Assembly: GCA_001512745.1 (NCBI GenBank)
Contig: LFSM01000032.1
Location: 3,004-39,449 of the forward strand
DNA from: Clostridiales bacterium DTU032
GTDB taxonomy: Bacteria > Bacillota > Clostridia > Saccharofermentanales > DTU023
DNA length: 36,446 bases
Reading direction: 5' to 3'
How positions within the stretch are numbered: position 1 is the stretch's first letter; each line of letters begins with the position of its first letter. Under the pieces are notes generated by a model. It worked only from the letters and a program-made list of their open reading frames with translations. It made no database searches and had not been told where the DNA came from. Below are positions 16,122-26,037 of the stretch, piece after piece. The position numbers were made by a program, and so were the translations under genes.

Positions 16122-19100
16122 ATGACTTTTACACACCTGCATCTTCATACTGAGTACAGTTTGCTCGACGGTGCCATCCGCATCGCTGATCTGCCGGCGC
16201 GCTTAAAAGAGCTTGGCATGGACGCTTGCGCCATAACTGATCACGGAGCCATGTACGGAATTCTTGATTTTTATCGAAGTATGCGCAAGGAAGGTCTGAA
16301 ACCGATTATTGGCTGTGAAGTTTATGTGGCACCGCGCAATCACACGGATAAAGATGCCGCTTTTGACCGCGACCCATATCATCTGATCCTTCTGGCGGAA
16401 AACAATCAGGGTTATCACAATTTAATCAAGCTGGTATCGAGAGGCTTTATTGACGGCTTCTACTACAAACCACGCGTGGACCGCACCTTGCTGGAAGAAT
16501 ATCATGAAGGTCTCATCGCTCTGACGGCCTGCCTGTCAGGTGAAGTACCGCGTAAAATTATGCGGGGACAGATGGATGATGCCCGGGCTACAGCCTTATA
16601 TTATAAAGACTTGTTTGGTGCGGACAACTACTTTTTTGAAGTTCAGGACAATAAAATTCCGGAACAGAACGAAGTAAACTCACAGCTGATTCGTCTGTCA
16701 AAAGAGCTGGATATTCCGCTGCTGGCAACTAATGACTGCCATTATCTGAACAAGGGTGATGACTTTGCACATGAAGTTTTACTCTGCATGCAGACCGGCA
16801 AGAAGATGACGGATCCCGATCGGATGCGTATGAATTCCGACAGTTTCTACCTCTGTTCACCGGAAGAAATGGCTGCATCTTTTTCACATATCCCTGAGGC
16901 TGTGAGCAACACTGCAAAAATAGCCGAACGCTGTAATGTTGAACTGGAATTCGGTCAGATTTCTCTGCCGCATTTTGACACCGGCTCTGATGAAGATGGC
17001 CGTGAAATGCTGGAACGCTTGTGCCGTGAAGGCCTGGATGAAAGACTGCAGAGGCGCCCCACCGATATTTTGCGCGCAGATTATGAAGAGCGCTTAAAGT
17101 ATGAACTGGACGTCATTTTCAGCATGGGCTTTGTCGATTATTTCCTGATCGTCTGGGATTTTGTGCGTTTTGCCCGTGAGCAGGGCATTGCAGTCGGGCC
17201 GGGGCGAGGCTCCGGAGCCGGTTCTCTGGCAGCCTACACACTCTTTATAACTGACCTGGATCCTCTTAAATACGATCTTTTGTTTGAACGCTTTCTCAAT
17301 TCTGAACGCGTCAGCCTGCCGGACTTTGATATTGATTTCTGCTACGAGCGGCGTGGTGAGGTGATTGAGTATGTCACAGAAAAGTATGGGCAGGACCATG
17401 TCTGCCAGGTGATAACCTTCGGTACACTGGCAGCCCGGGCAGTAATTCGCGACGTAGGCCGGGCCCTGGATGTTTCCTACCAGGAGACAGACCGCATAGC
17501 GAAAATGGTGCCTAACCTGCTCAATATTACCCTGAAACAGGCCCTGGAGCTTAATCCCGATTTGAAAAAATCCTATCAGGAAGATGAATGTACCAGGCAG
17601 ATTATTGATTTAGCAAAAAAATTCGAAGGTATGCCGCGCCACGCCTCTACCCATGCTGCAGGAGTGATTATTGCAGGTAAAGCGGTGGATGAAATTGCGC
17701 CGCTGGCACGCAATGACGAAGCTATTGTGGTCCAGTTCACCAAGGACGATATTGAAAAAGTCGGTTTGCTTAAGTTTGACTTTCTCGGTCTGCGCACTCT
17801 TACAGTCTTACAGGAGTGCAAGGAACTGGTGGAGAAAAATTACAATCAGATCATTGATTTTGACGGTATGACTTACTCTGATCCGGAGCTCTTTGAAATG
17901 ATCGGCCGCGGTGATACGATTGGCGTTTTCCAGTTGGAAAGCAGTGGTATGACTCAGTTCATGAAAGAGTTAAAACCCAGCAATTTTGAAGACATTGTCG
18001 CAGGTGTTGCCTTGTTCCGTCCCGGACCCATGCAGGAGATACCGCGTTATGTTGAAAGCCGTCACGATGCCAGCAAGATTCATTACGACCACCCTTTACT
18101 GGAAGCGATTCTGGAAGTGACCTACGGTGTCATCGTCTATCAGGAACAAGTTATGCGTATTGTGCAGGACCTGGCAGGCTTTTCTCTAGGTCAGGCTGAC
18201 AACGTTCGCCGTGCCATGTCAAAAAAGAACCCTGAAGTTCTGGCCGGATACCGCAGTCTTTTTCTGGATGGAGGCTCTGATGAAGCCGGCAATGAAGTAA
18301 AAGGTGCTGTTGCAAACGGTGTGCCGCGCAAAGTTGCTTCCAAAATATTTGACGATGTTCAGTCCTTTGCCGGTTATGCTTTTAATAAATCACATGCTGC
18401 AGCCTATGCAGCAGTTGCCTATGATACGGCCTGGTGCAAGTACTATTACCCTGTTGAATATATGGCAGCTTTGCTTAATTCTTACCTGGGTAATCTGGAC
18501 AAGGCCAATATTTATGTGCGGGCTGCTGAGGCGATGAACATTGCAGTTTTACCACCTGACGTCAATTACAGCTCAGCGCGTTTTACTACTGAGAAGGGGT
18601 CGATTCGCTTTGCTCTGGCCGCTGTGAAAAATGTCGGTCAGGAAGCTGTAAATGAACTGGTCCGGGAAAGGGAAGAGAACGGTCTCTTCCTTTCATATGG
18701 AGATTTTCTGCGCCGCTGCGGCAGTCTGAGTCTCAACCGAAAAATGATTGAAAGTCTGGTTCGTTCTTCCGCCTGCGACAAGTTCAATATATCCCGTTCA
18801 AAGATGATCGCCGTGATTGACCCCTATATGGAACAGGTGCAGGCTTCACAACGCAACAAAATGGACGGGCAGCTTTCTCTCTTTGATTTTGTTGAAGAAG
18901 AAAGTCTGGCTGTGGCAGAACCTGATTATCCCACCGTACCTGAGTTCAGCCAGTCAGACCGCCTGGCCATGGAAAAAGAGATGCTGGGACTTTATGTCAG
19001 CGGCCACCCGCTGAAAGAATATGAGCACGCCTTTTCCAGCCTGCCACTGAGCTCGGCCCTGGACTTGGCAGATTCTGCCCAGAATCTGGCTGCCATTGAA

Positions 19101-19859
19101 GATTATACATTCATAGACGGGCCGGGACCTGAGTTCAGTAAAGACAGCTTGCAGGACGGCGATCCTCTTATTGTGGCCGGACTGGTGATCGCTGAGCGTG
19201 TCTTACTGACTAAGCGCAACGAGCGCATGGCCTTTATCACCATTGAGGATGCAACAGGCAGTTTTGAGTTAATTGTCTTTCCCCGTGTATTTGAAGAATC
19301 ACGCGAACTCTTGCGTGAGAATGAAGTTCTGCTGATTTCAGGCAGCCTGTCTCTGCGTGAAGATGAAGATCCCAAAGTGATTGCAGATAAGATTATGCTC
19401 TTACAGCCTGACTGCGAGCGCTTGCCGGAGGCAATGAAAATCAGCCGTCCGCGAAAAGGCCGGAACAGGCAGCACAATAATGGGCGCAGTAACAATACAT
19501 ATCAGGCTCCGAAAACAGCTCCGAAACAACAAGCTGCACCCCCGATAGAACAGCCTGGGGCCCCGGCTGCTGTGCGTGAAGCCGGCCCTGTTATGTACCG
19601 GGAGCAGGAAAATAGCGACTCGTCCAAGCATCAGAATATGTCCCTGGTGATTCGTTGTCAGGAAAGGCCATCAGAGGAATTTATTGATGCTGTCAGAGCA
19701 ACTTGCTCTTATTTTTACGGCCCGATGCCGGTTTATATTTTTGCTGAAAAGGAGGGCAGGATCATGGATCAGCTCGCCCTGCCTTCAATAGCATCTGACT
19801 CCGAAACCATTGCCATTTTTTGCCAGCGTTTCGGAACTGATAATCTCTGTCTGCTTTAA
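16122..19859 (+). CDS. dnaE: DNA polymerase III alpha subunit (DnaE) with a complete PHP domain
   Basis: Replicative polymerase of family C, 1245 residues. The N-terminal PHP domain keeps the metal-ligand set seen in active PHP nucleases (His7, His9, Asp16, His41, Glu66, His87 or His99, Cys137, Asp205, His207). The polymerase core contains PDFDIDF (catalytic Asp pair) and DFLGLRTL, plus NKSHAAAYA. A clamp-binding motif QLSLFDF lies near residue 916, followed by an OB-fold (FITIEDATGSFELIVFPRVF). A Gln/Pro-rich linker of about 60 residues separates this from the conserved C-terminal tail. It starts 6 bases after the phosphoglucomutase stop and has no good ribosome site, so translation is probably coupled. 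pfkA follows. Confidence 0.96.
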   Translation: MTFTHLHLHTEYSLLDGAIRIADLPARLKELGMDACAITDHGAMYGILDFYRSMRKEGLKPIIGCEVYVAPRNHTDKDAAFDRDPYHLILLAENNQGYHNLIKLVSRGFIDGFYYKPRVDRTLLEEYHEGLIALTACLSGEVPRKIMRGQMDDARATALYYKDLFGADNYFFEVQDNKIPEQNEVNSQLIRLSKELDIPLLATNDCHYLNKGDDFAHEVLLCMQTGKKMTDPDRMRMNSDSFYLCSPEEMAASFSHIPEAVSNTAKIAERCNVELEFGQISLPHFDTGSDEDGREMLERLCREGLDERLQRRPTDILRADYEERLKYELDVIFSMGFVDYFLIVWDFVRFAREQGIAVGPGRGSGAGSLAAYTLFITDLDPLKYDLLFERFLNSERVSLPDFDIDFCYERRGEVIEYVTEKYGQDHVCQVITFGTLAARAVIRDVGRALDVSYQETDRIAKMVPNLLNITLKQALELNPDLKKSYQEDECTRQIIDLAKKFEGMPRHASTHAAGVIIAGKAVDEIAPLARNDEAIVVQFTKDDIEKVGLLKFDFLGLRTLTVLQECKELVEKNYNQIIDFDGMTYSDPELFEMIGRGDTIGVFQLESSGMTQFMKELKPSNFEDIVAGVALFRPGPMQEIPRYVESRHDASKIHYDHPLLEAILEVTYGVIVYQEQVMRIVQDLAGFSLGQADNVRRAMSKKNPEVLAGYRSLFLDGGSDEAGNEVKGAVANGVPRKVASKIFDDVQSFAGYAFNKSHAAAYAAVAYDTAWCKYYYPVEYMAALLNSYLGNLDKANIYVRAAEAMNIAVLPPDVNYSSARFTTEKGSIRFALAAVKNVGQEAVNELVREREENGLFLSYGDFLRRCGSLSLNRKMIESLVRSSACDKFNISRSKMIAVIDPYMEQVQASQRNKMDGQLSLFDFVEEESLAVAEPDYPTVPEFSQSDRLAMEKEMLGLYVSGHPLKEYEHAFSSLPLSSALDLADSAQNLAAIEDYTFIDGPGPEFSKDSLQDGDPLIVAGLVIAERVLLTKRNERMAFITIEDATGSFELIVFPRVFEESRELLRENEVLLISGSLSLREDEDPKVIADKIMLLQPDCERLPEAMKISRPRKGRNRQHNNGRSNNTYQAPKTAPKQQAAPPIEQPGAPAAVREAGPVMYREQENSDSSKHQNMSLVIRCQERPSEEFIDAVRATCSYFYGPMPVYIFAEKEGRIMDQLALPSIASDSETIAIFCQRFGTDNLCLL

Positions 19860-19902
19860 AGGGGATTTAGTATGAATGGTATAGATTATTTAAGTTAGCA
19901 GG

Positions 19903-19908
19903 TATAAT
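19903..19908 (+). promoter_or_regulatory. Possible -10 element for pfkA
   Basis: A perfect TATAAT lies 28 bases before the pfkA start in the only gap after dnaE. The matching -35 is poor (TATAGA at 19880-19885), so the promoter is uncertain; read-through from dnaE remains possible because no terminator is seen. Confidence 0.35.
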
Positions 19909-19936
19909 CTACTAGTAGCTGATATCAGGAGAGAAT

Positions 19937-20938
19937 ATGGTAGAGGATCAAGTTCCAAAAAAAGAATTAAAGCATAAGAAAACAATTGCCATTCTGACTT
20001 CAGGCGGCGATGCCCCGGGTATGAATGGTGCCATCCGGGCCGTTACCAGAACAGCGCTGAATGCAGGATATCATGTTCTCGGAGTGAGGCGTGGATATCA
20101 TGGCTTGCTGCGCGGTGATATTGTCGAGCTGGATAGCCGCTCTGTATCAGACGTTTTGCATAGAGGCGGAACTTTTCTGATGACAGCCCGCAGCGATACT
20201 TTTGCTAGTGAAGAAGGTTTGAAAAAAGCCGTCGATATGGCGGATATCTTTAATATAGATGTGCTTGTAGTGATTGGCGGCGACGGTACTGCCCGCGGCG
20301 CTAAAGCCATAGCCGACAAGGGTGTTCCAGTAATTGTGATCCCGGCAACCATAGACAATGATATCGGAGCAACGGAATATTCGCTTGGTTTTGATACTGC
20401 TCTTAACACAGCCATACAAGCTATCGACAAGCTGCGTGATACTGCTTCTTCTCATGAACGTTGTTCGGTGGTAGAGGTGATGGGCAGGGAATCCGGCTAT
20501 ATCGCTCTGGGTGTCGGTGTCGCATCCGGTGCGGAAGTACTCCTGGTACCGGAGAAGGAATTTGATTTTAATGATGACATCGTACTTACCCTGATCAAAG
20601 ACCGCAATGCTGGGAAGCAGCATTACATCGTAGTCATGGCTGAGGGCGTGGGCCTGGCTTCTGACATGGCAAAACGCATTGAGGAGAGAACCGGTATAGA
20701 AACCCGTTCAACTCAGCTGGGTTATTTACAGCGAGGCGGTGCACCCAGCTACCGTGATCGCTGGATCTCATCGCTGATGGGTGTCAGAGCAGTGCAGGCG
20801 ATACTTGATGGCCGGCTAAACCGTATGATTATCCATAAGAACGGGGACTGCCATGATATAGATCTGGAGCAAGCACTGGCCGCGGGGAAACGACCTCTGG
20901 AAGATTCTCTCGATATGGCAGATACTATAACAATCTAA
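19937..20938 (+). CDS. pfkA: ATP-dependent 6-phosphofructokinase
   Basis: Phosphorylates fructose-6-phosphate to the 1,6-bisphosphate, the committed glycolytic step. Motifs: ILTSGGDAPGMN, RGYHGLLRGD, IGGDGTARGA, PATIDNDI with the catalytic Asp, EVMGRESGY, TRSTQLGYLQRGG. Gly after the Asp of GGDG and Ala rather than Lys before TIDND indicate the ATP type, not the pyrophosphate type. The protein has 333 residues, slightly longer than the usual 320 because of a charged N-terminal extension (VEDQVPKKELKHKK). CAGGAGAG lies 7-10 bases before ATG 19937. The dnaE-pfkA order is common in Bacillota. pgsA follows 3 bases after the stop. Confidence 0.96.
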   Translation: MVEDQVPKKELKHKKTIAILTSGGDAPGMNGAIRAVTRTALNAGYHVLGVRRGYHGLLRGDIVELDSRSVSDVLHRGGTFLMTARSDTFASEEGLKKAVDMADIFNIDVLVVIGGDGTARGAKAIADKGVPVIVIPATIDNDIGATEYSLGFDTALNTAIQAIDKLRDTASSHERCSVVEVMGRESGYIALGVGVASGAEVLLVPEKEFDFNDDIVLTLIKDRNAGKQHYIVVMAEGVGLASDMAKRIEERTGIETRSTQLGYLQRGGAPSYRDRWISSLMGVRAVQAILDGRLNRMIIHKNGDCHDIDLEQALAAGKRPLEDSLDMADTITI

Positions 20939-20941
20939 CTG

Positions 20942-21535
20942 ATGAATAGGGAAGACATGACCGAAGAGGAAAAAAGAAATATACATTTCGTGCCTAATTT
21001 GCCGAATATTCTCACTATGATTCGTCTGGCAGCGATCATACCTTTAGTGATCTTACTTAGCAAGTGGCCTGAATATAAGACTTTATCATTTACCTTGTTT
21101 TTAGCCATCTGGCTGACTGATATTCTGGATGGCTATATCGCCAGAACCTATAATCAGATAACAGACTTTGGCAAACTATTTGATCCCCTGGTGGATAAGC
21201 TCTTCCAGATTGCTGTAGCAGCCACTATGGCAGCAATCGGACGTCTGCCTGTCTGGGTGCCAAGCTTCATTATCTTCCGCGAAACACTGATGATTTTGGG
21301 CGGCTACCTTTTGCTGAAGAATTATGAAGTGGTAGTTTACTCGGATATTTACGGCAAGCTGGCTACTGTCTTTTATGTAATAGCTTTATCGCTGCTCTTC
21401 TTTATCCCGGAAGAGCCGGCCTGGATCAAGCATGTTATTTTTATCCCGGGAGCGGTCTTGTCAGTAATTGCAACCTTGAATTATGCCAGGAAGAATATCC
21501 ATAATATTAAAAGCAGAAATAATACTACAAGATGA
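20942..21535 (+). CDS. pgsA: CDP-diacylglycerol-glycerol-3-phosphate 3-phosphatidyltransferase
   Basis: Integral membrane enzyme making phosphatidylglycerol phosphate. The CDP-alcohol phosphatidyltransferase signature is complete: DGYIAR, then G and two Asp in FGKLFDPLVDKL. Several hydrophobic helices are seen (for example LAAIIPLVILL, LFLAIWLTDIL, IFRETLMILGGYLLL, VIFIPGAVLSVIATL). PNLPNILTMIRL at the N-terminus is the usual opening. The start is uncertain: ATG 20942, three bases after pfkA, or ATG 20957. Both lack a well-spaced ribosome site, and translational coupling to pfkA is likely. The last codons overlap mutS2 through ATGA. Confidence 0.94.
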   Translation: MNREDMTEEEKRNIHFVPNLPNILTMIRLAAIIPLVILLSKWPEYKTLSFTLFLAIWLTDILDGYIARTYNQITDFGKLFDPLVDKLFQIAVAATMAAIGRLPVWVPSFIIFRETLMILGGYLLLKNYEVVVYSDIYGKLATVFYVIALSLLFFIPEEPAWIKHVIFIPGAVLSVIATLNYARKNIHNIKSRNNTTR

Positions 21536-23943
21536 TCTCCAGAAGCTTGCGAAAACTAGAGTTTCCCGGCATTATCCGCTTATTGTCTGACCAAGCGGAT
21601 ACTGAACCGGGACGCAAACTATGTGAAAAACTTCTGCCGGCTTCGAACAAGACGGAAGCTGAAGCCTGGCTGAAAGAAACTGATGATGCGGTCAACCGCC
21701 TGCTGGAATATGGCGGCCTGCCTTTTGCCGGTATTCAGGATATTCATTCACAGATCAGCCGTGCTGAAAACGGAGCTGTACTTAATGGCCGGGACCTGCT
21801 GCAGATCGCCGCTCTCCTGCGTGCAGTCGTACGCATGCGTCAGTCCATTCCGGAAAGCTGGACAGCAGCAAGAAGAGAAGCAGCTGAAGGGGACTTTCCT
21901 TACCATGCTATCTACAATCGCATTGAAGCACTGACAGCCTGCCAGAATTTACTGGGGGAAATTGAAAGCTGTATTGCCGGTGATGATGAGGTCTTTGACA
22001 GCGCCAGTCCCGAGCTGATGTCAATCCGCAGACGTATCCGGGATGCCCAGGCCAATATCCGGACTGAACTGGACAAAGTCTTGCGCAAGCACAGTTCTGC
22101 CCTGCAAGAGGCATTGATTACCGTCAGAGGCGACCGTTATGTAGTACCAGTAAAAAGCGAGCATCGGTCTGCTGTGCCCGGTTTGATTCATGACAGCTCC
22201 GCTTCAGGCAACACTGTCTTTATTGAGCCTATGTCGGTTGTCCAGCTAAACAACAAAATTCGCGAGCTCGCAGCTGAAGAAAGGCATGAAATAGACCGTA
22301 TACTGGCTCTGCTTTCAGCCGGCGTAGCAGAAGAATCTGTAGCTTTAAAGCAGAATTTACAGCTGCTGACAGAGCTTGATTTTGCTATGGCCAAGGGCAA
22401 GCTGTCTCTGGATATGAAAGCAGCCGCACCCAGTCTTAATTCTGAAGGCAGAATTGTCCTGCATCAGGCCCGTCATCCACTGATTAATAAGGACGATGTC
22501 GTGCCAATTGATTTCGAGCTCGGCATTAACTATCGCAGCCTGGTAATTACCGGTCCCAATACAGGCGGAAAAACTGTTACCCTCAAAAGCTGTGGACTTC
22601 TGACTGTGATGGCCATGGCAGGTTTGCATATCCCTGCGCGCAGTCCTTCTGAAGTGGCATTTTTCGACCTTGTTTTGGCGGACATAGGCGACGAGCAGAG
22701 CATTGAACAAAGTCTGTCAACCTTTTCCTCGCATATGAAGGAAATTATCGCCATCACAGAGCTGGCAGCACCGGGTACTTTGCTTTTGCTGGACGAACTG
22801 GGTGCCGGTACGGATCCCTCCGAGGGAGCAGCGCTGGCTATAGCCATTCTCAACTTCCTCAATCAGGCAGGAGCGCACACCGTTGCTACTACTCATTACA
22901 GCGAGCTTAAGGGCTATGCGATGAATACGGAAGGGGTGGAGAATGCCAGCTGTGAATTTGATATTGAATCTTTGCAGCCCACCTACAGGCTGCTGATAGG
23001 TGTGCCCGGAGTGAGTCATGCTTTTTCCATAGCTCAAAAGCTTGGTCTCAGCAGGGACATTATCGCTGATGCCAGACAGCTTATATCGGAAGAAGGCGCA
23101 CGTTTTGAACAGCTGATCACAGCAATTGAAAGCAGTCAGAAAGAAATTGATGACAAAAAGAGTGAGGCGGATAAACTCCAGAGCGAGTTGCAGGAGATGC
23201 GCCGCACTCTTGAACAGGAAAAAGAAAAGATAGGTCAGGAAAAAAAGAAGCTCTTGGCCGGAGCTGAAGCGCAGGCAGCTGAGATTGTCAACAAGACCCG
23301 CAGACAGATGGAAGAGATTATTGAAAATCTGGAAGCGGAAAGAGACCAGCTGCGCCTGGACCATCGCCTGCAAAGCCAACTGCGCGGGCAAATCAGCGAA
23401 GTGGAAAAGGAACTGAGTGCGCACAGGCAAAAGCGCAGCAGCTATCAGCTTCCGGGAGAGATTGAGATCGGTGAACGATACGAGGCTATCGATTTAAGTA
23501 TTGAAGGTATCGCAAGATCATTGCCGGATGCTAAAGGTCAGGTCCTGCTGGAAGCAGGACAGATCAGTTTCTCGGTAGCTGCAGACAGACTGCGTCCCGC
23601 AGTTCAAAAGCAGAAAGCACCGGGCCGCAAACGTAGTGCAGGACGATCAGCTGGCGGCACGACACCACAAAGGCTGACCACAGAACGTAAAATGCATGCC
23701 AGTACTGAAGTTATGCTGCGGGGGATGAGAGTGGATGAAGCTATACCGGCTATTGACCATTTCCTGGATGATGCTGTGCTTAACGGGATTTCACCGGTTC
23801 GTCTCATTCACGGCAAAGGAACCGGTGTCTTACGTCAGGTCACTCATGATTATTTAATGCGTGATCCCAGAGTCGATTCCTTCCGTATGGGAGTTGAAGA
23901 TGAGGGCGGTGACGGAGTTACCGTGGCCGAGTTGAAATTGTAG
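21532..23943 (+). CDS. mutS2: Endonuclease MutS2
   Basis: MutS-family ATPase with a nuclease-type tail, implicated in suppressing recombination and in rescuing collided ribosomes in related bacteria. Walker A GPNTGGKT is at residues 341-348, followed by DIGDEQSIEQSLSTFSSHM, Walker B LLLLDELGAGTDPSEGAAL and TTHYSELK. A long Glu/Lys/Gln coiled coil follows (about 525-640), then the C-terminal Smr domain with LIHGKGTGVLR. The Smr entry motif, usually LDLRG, reads VMLRG (Met728 in the Asp position). The 803 residues are normal. ATG 21532 overlaps the pgsA stop by four bases (ATGA), so translation is coupled. The gap to glgB contains a new promoter. Confidence 0.95.
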   Translation: MISRSLRKLEFPGIIRLLSDQADTEPGRKLCEKLLPASNKTEAEAWLKETDDAVNRLLEYGGLPFAGIQDIHSQISRAENGAVLNGRDLLQIAALLRAVVRMRQSIPESWTAARREAAEGDFPYHAIYNRIEALTACQNLLGEIESCIAGDDEVFDSASPELMSIRRRIRDAQANIRTELDKVLRKHSSALQEALITVRGDRYVVPVKSEHRSAVPGLIHDSSASGNTVFIEPMSVVQLNNKIRELAAEERHEIDRILALLSAGVAEESVALKQNLQLLTELDFAMAKGKLSLDMKAAAPSLNSEGRIVLHQARHPLINKDDVVPIDFELGINYRSLVITGPNTGGKTVTLKSCGLLTVMAMAGLHIPARSPSEVAFFDLVLADIGDEQSIEQSLSTFSSHMKEIIAITELAAPGTLLLLDELGAGTDPSEGAALAIAILNFLNQAGAHTVATTHYSELKGYAMNTEGVENASCEFDIESLQPTYRLLIGVPGVSHAFSIAQKLGLSRDIIADARQLISEEGARFEQLITAIESSQKEIDDKKSEADKLQSELQEMRRTLEQEKEKIGQEKKKLLAGAEAQAAEIVNKTRRQMEEIIENLEAERDQLRLDHRLQSQLRGQISEVEKELSAHRQKRSSYQLPGEIEIGERYEAIDLSIEGIARSLPDAKGQVLLEAGQISFSVAADRLRPAVQKQKAPGRKRSAGRSAGGTTPQRLTTERKMHASTEVMLRGMRVDEAIPAIDHFLDDAVLNGISPVRLIHGKGTGVLRQVTHDYLMRDPRVDSFRMGVEDEGGDGVTVAELKL

Positions 23944-23984
23944 TTCGCAAGTCTGCTTAGAGTCATAATTTAAGTAGTTTTGTG

Positions 23985-23990
23985 TATAAT
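23985..23990 (+). promoter_or_regulatory. Probable -10 element of the glycogen operon
   Basis: A perfect TATAAT lies 43 bases before the glgB start, in the gap after mutS2. The -35 at the right distance (GTCATA 23962-23967) is weak, so an activator may be needed. Confidence 0.45.
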
Positions 23991-24032
23991 AAGAAAAAGA
24001 TACCTTGTCTTACCAAAGGAAGAAGGTACCAT

Positions 24033-26006
24033 ATGAATCAAGCTTACTTGTTTAATCATGGAAAGAATCATCAAAGCTATAAGATGTTGGGGGCTCGCCC
24101 TGATGTCTCGGCAGACGGGGAGAGAGGATATCGTTTTGCAGTCTGGGCTCCTCATGCTGCACAGGTCAGTGTGGTGGGAGATTTTAACGGCTGGGATCCT
24201 GAGATCCATTCGATGATTGCTTACGGTACAACCGGAATCTGGCAAATATTCATTCCAAATGCAGTTGAGTATCAAAGGTACAAGTATGCAATCCGCACGC
24301 CAGAAGGGCGTGTTTTGCTGAAAGCCGACCCATATGCACGCCATGCAGAAACCAGGCCGAATACTGCTTCCATTCTCTACGATGCGGAAGATGACTACGA
24401 GTGGGGAGATGCAGATTTCTGTGCCCGCAGGCGGCCCGTAGAAGATGACAGACCGCTAAACATCTATGAAATGCATCTTGGCAGCTGGCGGCGTTACGCT
24501 GACGGAAATCCTTATTCATATCGCGATATAGCTCCGCAGCTGGCCTCATATGTCAAACAGCTGGGCTACAATGCAGTTGAAATCATGCCTGTGATGGAAC
24601 ATCCGCTCGATGCCTCCTGGGGTTATCAGATAACAGGTTATTTCGCACCTACTTCCCGTTATGGCAAACCGTCGGATCTGAAGTTTCTTATTGATACCCT
24701 GCATCAGAATGACATCAAAGTAATCCTTGACTGGGTGCCCGGACATTTTCCGCGCGATGATTTCGGTCTGGCTAATTTCGACGGCCAGCCTCTTTACGAA
24801 TATTCCGATGCCATCAGAGCTGAACATCCAAACTGGGGGACCCTGGTTTTTGATTTTGCCCTGGCTGAAGTACGTTCTTTCCTGCTCTCCAATGCCTGGT
24901 ACTGGCTGGAAGAGTTCAATGTTGACGGACTGCGGGTAGATGCTGTCTCCAGCATGGTCTACCTGAATTTTGGCCGCGAATATTCCGCCTCTGCACGTAA
25001 TGTACAGGGCGGTTACGAGAATCTTGAAGCTATCGCTTTTATCCGGGAAATGAATGAACTGGTCAGGGAGAATTTTCCTTACTGTATTATGGCAGCTGAG
25101 GAATCCTCAACCTTTCCCAAGGTAACCGGACCTGTGTCTGAAGGCGGACTGGGTTTTACTCATAAATGGAATATGGGCTGGATGAACGATACTTTGTCTT
25201 ATATGACTTCCGATTACTACGCCAGAGGTCAGGTTCATGACAAGATCACCTTTTCTATGATGTATTCTTTCAGTGAAAAGTTTATTCTCCCGTTTTCGCA
25301 TGATGAGGTAGTCCACGGCAAAAAATCCTTGCTGGGACGGATGCCAGGAGATTACTGGAGACAATTCGCTTCACTTCGCACCTGTTACATGTATCAGATG
25401 TCATTCCCCGGAGACAAGCTGAATTTTATGGGCAATGAATTTGCTCCCTTTATTGAATGGCGTTACTACGAAGAACTGGAATGGTTCCTGCTGCAGTATC
25501 CGAATCACAAAGGCATGTTTGAATTTGTGACTGCACTCAACCATATTTATCTGGAAAACCCTGCCTTGTGGGAAGTAGAAGATTCCTGGGAAGGCTTCGA
25601 ATGGATCGTGGCAGATGACAGGGAAAACAGCATCTTTGCTTACGCACGCTATGCTAAGGAGCGCAGTCAGACCATTGTGTCGGTGTTGAATATGACCCCG
25701 GCATCCTATAAGAATTATCGTTTGAATGTGCCCCATCCCGGCCGCTACAGATTAATATTAAACAGTGATGATGCCCGATATCAGGGCAGTGCTTATGCCG
25801 ATCTGGAACAGGGGGACACCGTTTTCTGGACCTCAGCCGAAAAAGAAAGAGAGAGGCTGTCTTTGGAAGACAAGATGAGAGATCTTGCTTCACCTCTGGA
25901 AGGAGAGCAAGATAATGCCGACTCCGGACTTGGCTATTACATCGATATGCCCTTGCCGCCACTTGCAGGCCTGTATTTGGTTTATGAGGGAGAGGAAAAG
26001 AATTAA
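24033..26006 (+). CDS. glgB: 1,4-alpha-glucan (glycogen) branching enzyme
   Basis: Cuts alpha-1,4 chains and re-attaches them as alpha-1,6 branches. The start is ATG 24033, six bases after GGAAGAAGG; an upstream GTG frame from 23982 overlaps the promoter and is rejected. The N-terminal CBM48 domain (YRFAVWAPHAAQVSVVGDFNGWD) precedes the GH13 barrel: EIMPVMEHPLDASWGYQITGYFAPTSRYG, DWVPGHFP, DGLRVDAVSSM with nucleophile Asp303, AAEESSTFP with the acid/base Glu near residue 356, and FSHDEVVHGKKSL. An all-beta C-domain follows. With 657 residues it is a normal GlgB, ending with an acidic tail insert (DKMRDLASPLEGEQDNADSG region). First gene of the glycogen cluster. Confidence 0.96.
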   Translation: MNQAYLFNHGKNHQSYKMLGARPDVSADGERGYRFAVWAPHAAQVSVVGDFNGWDPEIHSMIAYGTTGIWQIFIPNAVEYQRYKYAIRTPEGRVLLKADPYARHAETRPNTASILYDAEDDYEWGDADFCARRRPVEDDRPLNIYEMHLGSWRRYADGNPYSYRDIAPQLASYVKQLGYNAVEIMPVMEHPLDASWGYQITGYFAPTSRYGKPSDLKFLIDTLHQNDIKVILDWVPGHFPRDDFGLANFDGQPLYEYSDAIRAEHPNWGTLVFDFALAEVRSFLLSNAWYWLEEFNVDGLRVDAVSSMVYLNFGREYSASARNVQGGYENLEAIAFIREMNELVRENFPYCIMAAEESSTFPKVTGPVSEGGLGFTHKWNMGWMNDTLSYMTSDYYARGQVHDKITFSMMYSFSEKFILPFSHDEVVHGKKSLLGRMPGDYWRQFASLRTCYMYQMSFPGDKLNFMGNEFAPFIEWRYYEELEWFLLQYPNHKGMFEFVTALNHIYLENPALWEVEDSWEGFEWIVADDRENSIFAYARYAKERSQTIVSVLNMTPASYKNYRLNVPHPGRYRLILNSDDARYQGSAYADLEQGDTVFWTSAEKERERLSLEDKMRDLASPLEGEQDNADSGLGYYIDMPLPPLAGLYLVYEGEEKN

Positions 26007-26037
26007 TCAGCAGAATGCTTGCTGACCTATAAAAATT

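Noticed and set aside
19872-19898. 8-codon ORF (MNGIDYLS) after dnaE preceded by AAAGGGGA
   Set aside because: Too short to support from one sequence and placed upstream of the likely pfkA -10; probably chance.
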